A DNA stretch of 64,000 nt from Bog-756 sp963831535 (lineage in GTDB: Bacteria; Actinomycetota; Acidimicrobiia; Acidimicrobiales; RAAP-2): NCBI GenBank assembly GCA_963831535.1, contig CAWHQP010000001.1, forward strand, positions 1-64,000. Direction: 5' to 3'. The notes beneath the pieces are model-generated. The model was not told the origin of the DNA, searched no databases, and saw only the letters and a program-made list of their open reading frames with translations. A program made the position numbers and the translations under genes. Of this stretch, positions 46,264 to 55,009 are shown one piece after another; position 1 is the first letter of the stretch, and each line of letters opens with the position of its first letter.

Positions 46264-46860
46264 ATGGCCATCGCCTATCTCGATCCGGCGGCAGTCCCCC
46301 CCTCCACTTCCCTCACCCGCTCCAGGGGGCTGCCGACCGGGCCGGGGTACACCACCACCGACCTCCCCCGTCGGCAGATCGACCTGCTGCCCATCGCCGA
46401 GGGATTCGCCGTCTCCGCACCGGCCATCCCGGAACTCCAGGAGGTCACCGAGCGCTCCTGGGTCCTCCTGGCCGTCACTGACCTGTTCGAGGCGTGGGCC
46501 ATCGCCTGGCCCCCGGGCGGACGGATCGAACTCCATGACCACGGCCACTCGCACGGCGCCGTGGCCGTGGCCTCCGGCGTCCTGGTCGAGACCTCCGTGC
46601 GGGTCTCCCGGGGTGGCGTGGCCATGATCGGCACCCACAGGTTGTCGGCCGACGACCATCGCCGCTTCGGTCCCCACTACGTCCACGACCTCATCAACGA
46701 CGACGAACAGCAGGCGGTGAGCGTCCACGTCTACGGACCCCGGCTCACCACCATGAGCTACTACGGGCTGTCCGCCAACGGGCGGCTCGATCTCGTGCGC
46801 ACCGAGGCGGTCCCGCCCCTCGGCCCCTTCGACGCCACGAGCACCCACGACCCGTCGTGA
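46264..46860 (+). CDS. Cysteine dioxygenase-like cupin protein
   Basis: 198 residues. ELHDHGHSHGAVAVASG supplies two iron-binding His plus spacing of the first cupin box, and HYVHDLINDDEQQAVSVHVYGP the third His, as in type I cysteine dioxygenase-like enzymes (non-haem iron, thiol dioxygenation). Substrate could be cysteine, 3-mercaptopropionate or another thiol. Its stop overlaps the rhodanese start (GTGA), so the two work in one pathway, most likely thiol oxidation and sulfane-sulfur handling. Confidence 0.85.
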   Translation: MAIAYLDPAAVPPSTSLTRSRGLPTGPGYTTTDLPRRQIDLLPIAEGFAVSAPAIPELQEVTERSWVLLAVTDLFEAWAIAWPPGGRIELHDHGHSHGAVAVASGVLVETSVRVSRGGVAMIGTHRLSADDHRRFGPHYVHDLINDDEQQAVSVHVYGPRLTTMSYYGLSANGRLDLVRTEAVPPLGPFDATSTHDPS

Positions 46861-47234
46861 GCCTGTCGGCTGACGACCTGGTGGCCCGGGCCCGTCGACG
46901 GATCCCCCGGACCGAGCCCCCTGACCTGGCCGCGGCCATGGCCGCCGGCAGTCTCGTCGTGGACATCCGCCCGGCAACCCAGCGTGCCGTGGAGGGCACG
47001 CTCCCCGGGGCCCTGGTCGTGGAGCGCAACGTGCTGGAGTGGCGGCTGGATCCGGGCGGTTCCCACCGCTTGCCCCAAGTGACCGACCTCGACCGCCCGG
47101 TGGTGGTGGTGTGCTCGGAGGGCTACGCGTCGTCGTTGGCCGCCGAGTCCCTCCAGGACCTGGGCTACCAGCGGGCCGGCGACCTGGTGGGCGGGTACCA
47201 GGCGTGGGCCGCCTGGCGCGACGGCCAGGGCTGA
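46857..47234 (+). CDS. Rhodanese-like sulfurtransferase
   Basis: 125 residues, single rhodanese domain. LVVDIRPATQRAVEGTLPGALVVERN is the first conserved box; VVVVCSEGYASSLAAESLQDLGYQRAGDLVGGYQAW holds the active-site Cys (about 84) in a six-residue loop and the typical C-terminal helix. It would carry a persulfide on Cys. Co-translated with the cysteine-dioxygenase-like gene. Confidence 0.88.
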   Translation: MSLSADDLVARARRRIPRTEPPDLAAAMAAGSLVVDIRPATQRAVEGTLPGALVVERNVLEWRLDPGGSHRLPQVTDLDRPVVVVCSEGYASSLAAESLQDLGYQRAGDLVGGYQAWAAWRDGQG

Positions 47235-47373
47235 CGTCGCCCGGACGTCGGACACCGGTTCACCGGCTCCCGACCACCCGCTTCGGGGCCGGCGGTCCAC
47301 CACACTCGCGGTGGCGGTCGGTGCTGGGGATGGGCAGGTCCGCTCGGTCCAGGCCGGACCCGGCATCGACGGC

Positions 47374-48039
47374 TCAGCCGGTGAGGGCGTCGGCCCGCAC
47401 CCGGAGTCGGGGCGGCGCGCCGGATCCACCGGGCCAGGTCGAGTGCCCCGACCGGGCCAGCGCCTGGTCCAGGCCGAGCAGGTCGTCACCCAGCTCACGA
47501 CGCATGGCGCCGAACAGTGCGGCGGTCACACGGGCATCGCCCAGGGCACTGTGGTGGTCGTCCCAGTGCAGCCCGAAGTGGGCGCAACAGTCGACCAGGG
47601 TGGCCCGGCCCCGCAGACCGAGGTGGTGCTGGGCCACGCTCAGGGTGTCGACGGTGGGCAACGGGTCGGGGACGGCGTGGTCACCGCCGCTCCGGCGACA
47701 CTCCTCCCGCAGGAAGGCCAGATCGAACCCGTCGACGTTGTGTCCCACCACGACACGACCGGACAGCAGGTCGGCCAGATACGGCTGGATCCCGCTAAAG
47801 GTGGGGGCGCCGGCCAGCATGGCACCGGTGATCCCGTGGATATGGGTGGGACCCGGGTCCCGACCCGGGTCGACCAGAGTGCAGAACGAGCCCACCTCCC
47901 GTCCACCTCGGTCGAGCACGACCACACCCACCTCGATGATCCGCTCCACGTCGGGGGCGAACCCGGTGGTCTCCACATCGACCACGGCGAATCCGGGCCG
48001 GAGGTCGAGTTGCCGATCCACGGGGTCCACGCCGTCCAC
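47374..48039 (-). CDS. DEDDh 3'-5' exonuclease
   Basis: About 221 residues. FAVVDVETTGF (Asp-x-Glu of Exo I), VVVGHNVDGFDLAFL (Exo II Asp) and HSALGDARVTAALFG (Exo III His and Asp) are the DnaQ-like metal-site motifs. IHGITGAMLAGAPTF and TVDTLSVAQHHL are also standard. Stand-alone exonuclease rather than a polymerase III epsilon with clamp-binding motif, as none is seen. Start is one of several GTGs (48021, 48030 or 48039). Confidence 0.85.
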   Translation of the reverse strand: MDGVDPVDRQLDLRPGFAVVDVETTGFAPDVERIIEVGVVVLDRGGREVGSFCTLVDPGRDPGPTHIHGITGAMLAGAPTFSGIQPYLADLLSGRVVVGHNVDGFDLAFLREECRRSGGDHAVPDPLPTVDTLSVAQHHLGLRGRATLVDCCAHFGLHWDDHHSALGDARVTAALFGAMRRELGDDLLGLDQALARSGHSTWPGGSGAPPRLRVRADALTG

Positions 48040-48086
48040 GGTAGATCGCCGGTGTGACGCCGCGCCGGGCACGGCTCGGGCGCGCC

Positions 48087-49937
48087 TCAGGCGCTGGCCC
48101 CGACCAACTCCTTCAGCTCTCGGGCCACGTCCTCTTCGTGCTGGTCCTCGTCTTCGCGGGCTCGCTTCGGGCTCCACCGTCCCCGGTTGAGCCAGATGGT
48201 CGGGAGGAAGATCACCATGCCCCCGACGCACACCCAGAACCAGTGCTGCCACTGTTTGGGTGACTTGGCCAGACCGTTCTGCAGATCGGTGAGGGCGGCC
48301 TGGTGGGCCGAGAGGTAGTTGAGCTCTTTCTGGTACGGCACCACCAGTTTGGTCAACTGGGCGTTGTACTTGAGGAGCAGCGCCGTGTTCTTCGGCCCGA
48401 TGAGCACGCCCACCTTGGCCAGGTTGGCCGCCGTCGGACTGGCGGCCAACGCGGCCACCGCGGGGGCGTTGGCCGGCTCGTTGAGGACGCCGAGGAAGGC
48501 GGCGTGGGCCACGGCAAAGTCGACGGACGCCGGATGGGCGGCCTGGAAGGTCTGGGCGCTGTAGGTCGTACCGGGGATGGTCTGGGTCGCTACCGGCTGG
48601 TTGTCCACGATGGGGCTGACCGAGGTGATCACGAGGGGCAGGAAGATGAACGAGATGCCCACCACCAGACGGAGGATCCACCCCCACAGGGCCAGCCCGG
48701 TGCCCACCAGGGCCGGGTTCTTCTTCTCCACCATCTCGGTGTAGCCGGCCATCCACGGGGCGTAGGCCAGTGAGAGGAAGGCGGCCAGCACCACCTCGAT
48801 GCCCACCAGTGTGTAGAAGCTGGTGTGTGCGTGGGTGGTCTGGTTGAGGAAGACGATCAGGGTGGCGATGGCCCCGATGGCACCCACCAGCATGAAGGGC
48901 TTGCGCACCTTGAACAGGTCGGAGAGCACACCGAACACGATGAGGGCCACCGCGTCGGCCCCCCAGAACCATTCGTTCAGGTGGTTGGCCTGGGCCACGC
49001 TGAAGTTGAGTCCGTTGGGGTTCACAAAGACGGTCGAGTAGTAGATGGTGAAGAAGCCCGATGCCGCGTAGTACACCAACAGGAAGGTGGCGATGCCGAA
49101 CGAGGACAGGGCCAGGTCCCACTTGAAGATCTGCTGCCACGGCCGGGTGGTGGCCAACAGCACCTCCTCGGTGGAGATGCCCCGGGCCCGGGCCTCGACG
49201 AGGGCCTGGTCCTGGGCCGAGACCATCAGCTGGTCGCGCAGCTTGGCCGAGAGGTCCTTCATCAGTACGAGGCAGACCACGAAGACCACCAGTGAGGTGA
49301 CCCCGGAGATGATGAACTGGCTCTTCCACCCGGTGATCGGGGCACCGGCGAGGAAGTGGTTCAAGGTGTTGGCGGCCACGATGCTGGTGACGAGGCTGCC
49401 GGCCACCGGGCCCACCGTCCAAAAGCCCATGGCCGAGGCCCGGCCCACCTGGGGACTGAAGTCGCGGACCATGGCCGGGGTGGCCACGAGGATGGCCCCT
49501 TCCACCAGTCCCAGGGCCGAGATGACGACGGCGAAGCCCCACTCGCCCGAAGCCAGGGGGACCCCGACGGCCACCAGCAGGCCGATGATGAGCAGTCCGT
49601 AGATGATCACGTTGGCCCGACCCAGCTTGTCGGTCTTACTGGCCGGCAGGGAGGCGAAGGCACCGATGAGGTTGGAGATGATCACGATCCACACGTAGAA
49701 ACTGAAGGACATGTGGTAGTCCTGCAGGATGTTGGGGGTGACCCCGGTCTGCGTGTAGTACGTGTAGTAGAGGACGATGGTGGCCAGCACAGCCAGGGCC
49801 AGGTAACCGGTCCGCTTCCCACTGGACGGGTAGTCGTCGATCTCGTGGACGAAGAGGAAGCGGAAGAGGGGCCCGTGGCCGGTGGCCGTTCCACCCCCGG
49901 CCGGTGACTGTTCAGGCACTGCGGTATCGGTACTCAT
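48087..49937 (-). CDS. MFS transporter with a large loop before the last helix
   Basis: 616 residues, longer than a standard 12-helix MFS (~420). An N-terminal ~45-residue cytoplasmic part precedes helix 1 (GYLALAVLATIVLYYTYYT). ASKTDKLGRANVIIYG is the inter-helix 2-3 basic motif. Residues ~440-563, just before the last helix, form an Ala-rich loop (AAHPASVDFAVAHAAFLGVL, NAPAVAALAASPTAANLAKV) that should face outside. It shares the strand and probably the regulation with the acyl-CoA genes at 50-54.8 kb, so it may import the compound they degrade. Confidence 0.82.
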   Translation of the reverse strand: MSTDTAVPEQSPAGGGTATGHGPLFRFLFVHEIDDYPSSGKRTGYLALAVLATIVLYYTYYTQTGVTPNILQDYHMSFSFYVWIVIISNLIGAFASLPASKTDKLGRANVIIYGLLIIGLLVAVGVPLASGEWGFAVVISALGLVEGAILVATPAMVRDFSPQVGRASAMGFWTVGPVAGSLVTSIVAANTLNHFLAGAPITGWKSQFIISGVTSLVVFVVCLVLMKDLSAKLRDQLMVSAQDQALVEARARGISTEEVLLATTRPWQQIFKWDLALSSFGIATFLLVYYAASGFFTIYYSTVFVNPNGLNFSVAQANHLNEWFWGADAVALIVFGVLSDLFKVRKPFMLVGAIGAIATLIVFLNQTTHAHTSFYTLVGIEVVLAAFLSLAYAPWMAGYTEMVEKKNPALVGTGLALWGWILRLVVGISFIFLPLVITSVSPIVDNQPVATQTIPGTTYSAQTFQAAHPASVDFAVAHAAFLGVLNEPANAPAVAALAASPTAANLAKVGVLIGPKNTALLLKYNAQLTKLVVPYQKELNYLSAHQAALTDLQNGLAKSPKQWQHWFWVCVGGMVIFLPTIWLNRGRWSPKRAREDEDQHEEDVARELKELVGASA

Positions 49938-50050
49938 GCCGTCTCCCCCTGATCGTCGCGCTGGCCGACCCTCCCGGATCGCCCAGTCGACCGTAGCGCA
50001 ACCCGGCGCCCGAACGTACGTATTCGGGCCCCCGGGGCCCCGGTTTCCGA

Positions 50051-51181
50051 TCAGGTGTCGAGGACGGCGGCGGCCACCAGCTCCTCGAGGTAGCGGGTGT
50101 CCCACCACGAGATCTGGAGTTGCTTGGCCCGACGGAAGTACAGCTGGATGTCGAACTCGACGGTGAAGCCGATCCCGCCGAAGATCTGCTGGGCCGTGGC
50201 CGTCACGTCCCGGAACGTGTTGCAGGCGAACAGCTTGGCCATCGGGGCCAGCTTGGCCACGCTCCGACCCTCCGAGCGGGCCCAGGCCGCCTCGTGCACC
50301 AGCACTTCGGCACCGTCCACCGCGGTGACGGCGTCGGCCAGGTAGTGGGCCAGGGCCTGGAAGGCGCCGAGCGGCTTGTCGAACTGCTGGCGGTCCTTGG
50401 CGTACTGGACGGTGATGTCCATGGCGTACTGGGCCCCGCCCACGGCCTGTGCACCGGCCAGGATGATCGCCTCGTGCATCACGGCGTCCCAGGTGGACCA
50501 CCCGCTGCCCGCCGGGCCGATGCGATCGGCCGAGGGGACGCGTACCCCATCGAGATCCACCCGGAACTGGGTGTCCGACGAGATGGACATCTGCTGGGTC
50601 AGGGTGACGCCGGAAGCGGTGGGGTCGACCACGAACAGGTCCACGTCGGAGGGAGCATCGCCCGTGCGGGCCAGGACGACCAGACGGCTGGCCGCCTTGG
50701 CGAAGGCCACGTGGCGCTTGGTGCCCGACAGGACGAACCCATCGCCGTCCGCCTCCGCCCGGACCCGGACGCCCTGGGCCCCGAAGCCGTTCTCGGGCTC
50801 CAGCCACGCCGGGGTGAAGACAGCCTCGCCGGTGACGATATGGGGCAGCCACTCCTCCTTCTGGGCCTGGCTGCCCGCCCGGGCCAGGACCCCGCCGGAC
50901 AGGATGGAACTCACGAAGTGGGGGGACGGGGCCAGCGAGCGGCCGAACTCCTCGTAGAGCACCACGCTCTCGATGGTGGACATGCCCGATCCGCCGAACT
51001 CCTCGGGAAGCGACAGCCCGATGAGATCGAGGTGGGCCAGCTGCTTCCATAGATCCGGCGAGTAGCCGATGGGATCGTCCTCGAGCTCGCGCACCACGCT
51101 CAGCGGGCTGGTGGTGGCGCACACACCCCGCACTGTTTCGCGCAGCATCTCTTGTTCCGGGCTGAATTGCAGGTCCAACAT
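50051..51181 (-). CDS. Acyl-CoA dehydrogenase family protein
   Basis: 376 residues. MLDLQFSPEQEMLRETVRGV opens the N-terminal helical domain; SLPEEFGGSGMS and FTPAWLEPENGFGAQGVRVRAE mark the flavin/substrate domain; AVQYAKDRQQFDKPLGAFQALAHYLAD-like region and AQQIFGGIGFTVEFDIQLYFRRAKQL are in the C-terminal helical domain. The usual catalytic Glu positions are not obvious by eye. The divergent chemistry group (FadE-like, alpha2beta2 partners in steroid catabolism) is possible. First enzyme next to the transporter. Confidence 0.88.
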   Translation of the reverse strand: MLDLQFSPEQEMLRETVRGVCATTSPLSVVRELEDDPIGYSPDLWKQLAHLDLIGLSLPEEFGGSGMSTIESVVLYEEFGRSLAPSPHFVSSILSGGVLARAGSQAQKEEWLPHIVTGEAVFTPAWLEPENGFGAQGVRVRAEADGDGFVLSGTKRHVAFAKAASRLVVLARTGDAPSDVDLFVVDPTASGVTLTQQMSISSDTQFRVDLDGVRVPSADRIGPAGSGWSTWDAVMHEAIILAGAQAVGGAQYAMDITVQYAKDRQQFDKPLGAFQALAHYLADAVTAVDGAEVLVHEAAWARSEGRSVAKLAPMAKLFACNTFRDVTATAQQIFGGIGFTVEFDIQLYFRRAKQLQISWWDTRYLEELVAAAVLDT

Positions 51182-51290
51182 GGTCAGCTCTCCTGTTCGG
51201 GTGGTACGAGTCCTGTGGGATTGGCCCGCCCGGGGGCATGTCCACGGGCGGTGGTGCTGGTGGGGTCGGGACTGGGCATGGTCGGGGTAC

Positions 51291-51779
51291 TCACGGCTGC
51301 CACCGCTCTCCCCGGCGCTCCCAGGGGTTGTCGTCGTCGGTCACCGGTAGGGCCACCCGGGCCGTACAGGTGGTCTTGGCGTCATCGTCCACCGACACCG
51401 AGATGTCGATGGCCACCCAGCCACACCCGGTTTCGTCCACACCGGTGTCGGTCACCACGCCCCGGAACACCATGGTGTCGCCGGGGAAGATGGAGCCGAG
51501 CATCCGGAAGGTCACCCGGCGGAGTCGGCCGTAGGGGCCGGTCCAGTCGGTGATGAAGCGCTCGAACCAGCTGGCCAGGTTGGGGGTGTTGAGGAAGATG
51601 TCGCGGGTACCGTTGCGGTTCACCGCGAAGTCCTTGTCGTGGTGCATGGGCCGCCAGTCCCGGGCGGCCAGGGCGCCCAGCACGACGGTGGTGGCCGTCA
51701 CCGGATAGGCCAGCTCGGGCAGCTCGTCGCCCACCGTGACCGTTTCCAGGAGACGACGGGGGGTGGTGGCCCCGCTCAT
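51291..51779 (-). CDS. MaoC-like single-hotdog dehydratase/hydratase
   Basis: 162 residues. AARDWRPMHHDKDFA is the R-hydratase-type box with the active Asp and His pair, DIFLNTPNLASWFERFITDWTGPYGRLRRVTFRMLGSIFPGDTM follows and completes the hotdog. Single-hotdog proteins of this kind act as heteromers with a FAS1-like partner, here the overlapping upstream gene (ATGA overlap). Predicted enoyl-CoA hydration in a beta-oxidation-like cycle. Confidence 0.85.
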   Translation of the reverse strand: MSGATTPRRLLETVTVGDELPELAYPVTATTVVLGALAARDWRPMHHDKDFAVNRNGTRDIFLNTPNLASWFERFITDWTGPYGRLRRVTFRMLGSIFPGDTMVFRGVVTDTGVDETGCGWVAIDISVSVDDDAKTTCTARVALPVTDDDNPWERRGERWQP

Positions 51780-52300
51780 GACTCGCTCCCCGAGGCCCTG
51801 CGGTAGCCGAAGCCGGTGTAGCTCTCCACGGCCACCAACTCGCCCCGCTGGTTGCGGTACTCCACATCGATCACCCAGAAGCGCCCGGTGCCCAGCTTGG
51901 TCGTCTTCTCGTCACTCACCGAGCGCAGGATCTGTCGGGTCACCAGCCGGTCGCCGGGACGGACCGGCTCATGGAAGATGATGGTGTTGTCACTCATCAC
52001 CGCCTCGGGGAGGCCGAGGCCCTCCTTCAGGTCGAAGTGGATCTGCAGCGGAAGGCCCGGCGTGCTCCGGTCCGGAGCCCAGTGGTGGGGCCGGAACCAC
52101 ACCGACACCATGGTGGGGGGAGCGATGGGACCCCCGGTCACGTGGTCGGCTACCGCCTCATCCCAGAACAGGGGGTTGGCGTTCTCCACCGACGAGCACG
52201 TGGTCCACACATAGCCCTGCTCGACGGGGAACTCGCCCCGTTCCTCGTACTGCTCGACCCCGATGAGGCCGGCGATGTCGTCCTCGTTGATGGCGCTCAC
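51776..52300 (-). CDS. FAS1-like dehydratase (MaoC_dehydrat_N) domain protein
   Basis: 174 residues from GTG. IGVEQYEERGEFPVEQGYVWTTCSSVENANPLFWD and GPIAPPTMVSVWFRPHHWAPD match the N-terminal hotdog of MaoC dehydratases, which lacks the catalytic box but binds the acyl chain. The paired downstream gene has the catalytic box, so together they equal one double-hotdog hydratase, as in ChsH1/ChsH2 of mycobacterial steroid degradation. Its start overlaps the CoA-transferase stop (GTGA). Confidence 0.85.
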   Translation of the reverse strand: MSAINEDDIAGLIGVEQYEERGEFPVEQGYVWTTCSSVENANPLFWDEAVADHVTGGPIAPPTMVSVWFRPHHWAPDRSTPGLPLQIHFDLKEGLGLPEAVMSDNTIIFHEPVRPGDRLVTRQILRSVSDEKTTKLGTGRFWVIDVEYRNQRGELVAVESYTGFGYRRASGSES

Positions 52301-53538
52301 GCCACCACCCCCTTGTCTCGTAGCTCGGTGATCTGGACCTCGGTGAGCCCCGCACCCCGCAACAGTCGGTCGGTGTCGGACCGGGACGGGTCCCCCGCCA
52401 CCACGGGACGCACGACCGGTGCCATGCCGGCGAGCACCGGACCCACCTGACGGAACCCGGTCGCCTCGGTGCCGTCGGCGGGTGCGGTCACCGCCTCGAC
52501 GATGGCGCCGCGGGCGGTGAATTGTTCGTCGTCCACCAGCTCCTCGACGGTCAGGACGGGTGTGACGCAGGTGTCCGACCCGGCCAGCTCGGCCACCCAG
52601 GCGTCGCGTCCCCGGGTGGCGAAGACCTCCCGGAACTCGGCGCGAATAGCGTCCTGGGCGTCGTCGTCCAACTGGTGGTCTATCCACTGCGGGCAACCGA
52701 GCAGCCGGCAGAGGTTGGCGAAGAACTTGGCTTCGATGGCCCCGACGGCCAGCCACCCACCGTCGGCCGCCCGGTAGCTGTCGTAACAGGCGTAGCGCCC
52801 CGTGATGATGTTGTGACCCGGACCCACTCGCTCCCCGGTGGCCAGGTGCTCGTCGACAGCCAGGGAGGTCATCCACAGGACCCCGTCGGCGATGGAGACG
52901 TCGAGGTGGGTGCCGGGCCCGTCCTCGCCCCGTCCAATGATGGCGGCCATCACGGCCAGGGCGGCCTGCAGGCCTCCTCCGGCGGCGTCGGCGATGGTGG
53001 CACCCGACACCGGGGGCCCGCCGTCGGCCCGGGGCCCAGTGGTCGCCAGGTAGCCCCCCACGGCCAGGTAGTTGATGTCGTGGCCGGCCCAGGCGGCGTG
53101 TGGACCGTGCTGGCCGTATCCCGTGGTGGAGCACAGGATGACCCGCGGGTTGACGCCGCACAGATCGGCAAACCCGATGCCGAGCCGATCGACCACGCCG
53201 GGCCGGAAGCTCTCCACCACGACATCGGCCGTGGCCACCAGGGCCAAGAAGGCGGCCCGGCCTTCGGGGGCTTTCAGGTCGATGGCCGTGTGCTGCAGAT
53301 AGCGCGAGCCGCTGTAGGCGTAGAACGGGGGTCGGATGGGGTCGGCACCGCGGCCCGGTACCGCCCCCACCTTCACCACCGTGGCGCCGTAGTCGGCCAG
53401 GATGCGCGTGCAACGGGCGGCCGGCCCCACCGTGGCCAGGTCGAGGACGGTCACACCCTGCAACGGCCCGCCGGGGCCGACGTGAGGACCGCCGTCAGGG
53501 GCCGGCGCCGCGGCGCGGATGGTGGGCGTCTCGGTCAC
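52297..53538 (-). CDS. CaiB/BaiF family protein, alpha-methylacyl-CoA racemase-like
   Basis: 413 residues. GVTVLDLATVGPAARCTRILADYGATVVKV is the family start; AGHDINYLAVGG supplies the racemase His (H126 of MCR) and IADAAGGGLQAA the Asp (D156 of MCR), both expected for 2-methylacyl-CoA racemases rather than CoA transferases. The N-terminal tail (~25 residues) is Pro/Gly-rich. A racemase would convert (2R)- to (2S)-methylacyl-CoA before dehydrogenation, pointing to methyl-branched side-chain substrates. GTG start. Confidence 0.85.
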   Translation of the reverse strand: MTETPTIRAAAPAPDGGPHVGPGGPLQGVTVLDLATVGPAARCTRILADYGATVVKVGAVPGRGADPIRPPFYAYSGSRYLQHTAIDLKAPEGRAAFLALVATADVVVESFRPGVVDRLGIGFADLCGVNPRVILCSTTGYGQHGPHAAWAGHDINYLAVGGYLATTGPRADGGPPVSGATIADAAGGGLQAALAVMAAIIGRGEDGPGTHLDVSIADGVLWMTSLAVDEHLATGERVGPGHNIITGRYACYDSYRAADGGWLAVGAIEAKFFANLCRLLGCPQWIDHQLDDDAQDAIRAEFREVFATRGRDAWVAELAGSDTCVTPVLTVEELVDDEQFTARGAIVEAVTAPADGTEATGFRQVGPVLAGMAPVVRPVVAGDPSRSDTDRLLRGAGLTEVQITELRDKGVVA

Positions 53539-53590
53539 GGGAGCGGGGCGATGGGGTGTGCGGTACCGGATGGCAGACGTACGGGCGCGA

Positions 53591-54772
53591 TCAGAAGTTC
53601 TTGGGCAGGCCGAGTTTGCGGCGGGCGATGATGTTCTTCTGGATCTCCGAGGCCCCGCCGCCGATGGTGTCGATCACCGTGTACCGGTAGGTGGACTCGG
53701 ACCGGCCCGCCATGGGGGCGTCCTCGTCCCGCACCCGGATCTGGGCGCCTGGTCCGCCGATGTCCATGGAGGCGTTGGCCAGCCGCCGCGAGTACTCGGT
53801 GGTGAACAGCTTGTACTCGGAGGCCTCCGAGGTCGGAGGGGATCCGCCCTGGGAGGAGGCGAAGACGAACTTGAGACCGAGCACGCGGGCCACCTCGGCC
53901 TCGGTGTGGAGTTGGGCGATCTTCGACCGCGTCACGGCATCGTCCTTCAGGGGCTCCCCGTCCCGGGTGGCATCCTTCACGTAGTCGGTGAGGAGGTCCA
54001 ACCTCTGGGCGATGGGCGAGTAGGTGAACAGGGTGAACCGCTCGAGGTCGAGCGCCTCGGAGATGTACTGGAACCCCTTGTTGAGCTCGCCGACCACGTA
54101 GTCGTCGGGGACGAAGACGTCGTCGAGGTAAACCTCGTTGGTCCGCTCGTCCCCCATGGTCCAGATGCCCTTCACCGTGATGTTGGGATGGTTCATCGGC
54201 ACCAGGAACAAGGTGATCCCGTAGTGCTTGGGCGCGTCCGGATCGGTCCGGGCGCCCACCCAGTACCAGTCGGCGAAGTGGGCCGACGTAGTCCACGTCT
54301 TCTGTCCGTTGAGTCGCCATCCGCCGTCCACCTTGGTGGCCTTCAACTGCATGGAGGCGGCATCCGAGCCGGCGTTCGGCTCGGAGTAGCCCACCGCGAA
54401 CTCCACCTCGTTGCGGAGGATCTTGGGCAGGAACTCCTGCTTCAGCTTCTCGCTGCCGTGGCTGATGATGGTCTTGCCGATGATGCCGACGCCCTTGCCG
54501 ATCTGCGGGCCGCCCCGGGCGGCCAGGGCCTCGTTCAGCAGGTACTCGTAAATGCCCTCGCCGTCCTTGCCCCCGTACTCCTCGGGCCAGGTGATGCCGA
54601 GCCACCCCTGCTCCCCCACCTTGGCCATGAACTGGCGGCGCAACGGGGTGTCGACGATCTGCGCCATGTTCTCGCGGGTCACGTCGAAGACCTCGGGGTC
54701 GTCGTTGGCGTCGAGGAACTCCTCGACCTCCTTGATGAACTCGAGCTGCTCGGGGGTGAACTCGAAATCCAT
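53591..54772 (-). CDS. Acyl-CoA dehydrogenase family protein
   Basis: 393 residues. MDFEFTPEQLEFIKEVEEFL, GITWPEEYGGKDGEGIYEYLLNEALAARG, AVGYSEPNAGSDAASMQLKAT, NGQKTWTTSAHFADWYWVGART and IGGGASEIQKNIIARRKLGLPK are all classical and near-complete ACAD positions. Resembles FadE-type enzymes common in steroid and branched-chain acid catabolism. It begins an operon that runs leftward through the racemase and the hydratase pair; upstream gap holds an inverted repeat and the divergent HMGCS-DUF35 gene. Confidence 0.9.
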   Translation of the reverse strand: MDFEFTPEQLEFIKEVEEFLDANDDPEVFDVTRENMAQIVDTPLRRQFMAKVGEQGWLGITWPEEYGGKDGEGIYEYLLNEALAARGGPQIGKGVGIIGKTIISHGSEKLKQEFLPKILRNEVEFAVGYSEPNAGSDAASMQLKATKVDGGWRLNGQKTWTTSAHFADWYWVGARTDPDAPKHYGITLFLVPMNHPNITVKGIWTMGDERTNEVYLDDVFVPDDYVVGELNKGFQYISEALDLERFTLFTYSPIAQRLDLLTDYVKDATRDGEPLKDDAVTRSKIAQLHTEAEVARVLGLKFVFASSQGGSPPTSEASEYKLFTTEYSRRLANASMDIGGPGAQIRVRDEDAPMAGRSESTYRYTVIDTIGGGASEIQKNIIARRKLGLPKNF

Positions 54773-54817
54773 GCTGGGCCTCCATGGTCCGGGTGCGGCA
54801 GTCGCCGCGGTGGTTTC

Positions 54818-54832
54818 CTGACTGACCGTCAG
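54818..54832. promoter_or_regulatory. Inverted repeat CTGAC-N5-GTCAG in the divergent promoter region
   Basis: Perfect five-base arms with a five-base spacer, located 46 bp from the acyl-CoA dehydrogenase ATG and about 180 bp from the HMGCS-DUF35 start. Well placed to be an operator for a TetR-type regulator of acyl-CoA genes; no such regulator is encoded adjacent. Confidence 0.4.
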
Positions 54833-55009
54833 ATACTGTGGACATCATAGGATGAGCGGGCCCGAGGGGCCAGCGTCACCCCCCGGGGCCTCGGATCGCC
54901 CGAGGGACCGAGGCACGGCGGATCAGCGGGCCGGGCCGACGGAATCCCCGGTAACGCCGCAGTCCACGCATGCGCACCCACCATCAGAGCCGAAGGGACC
55001 ACACGAGAG

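Noticed and set aside
49938..51245. N-terminal extension of the MFS transporter to 51.2 kb
   Set aside because: The added sequence is an Arg/Gly-rich shadow of the acyl-CoA dehydrogenase; the transporter has its own ATG at 49937.
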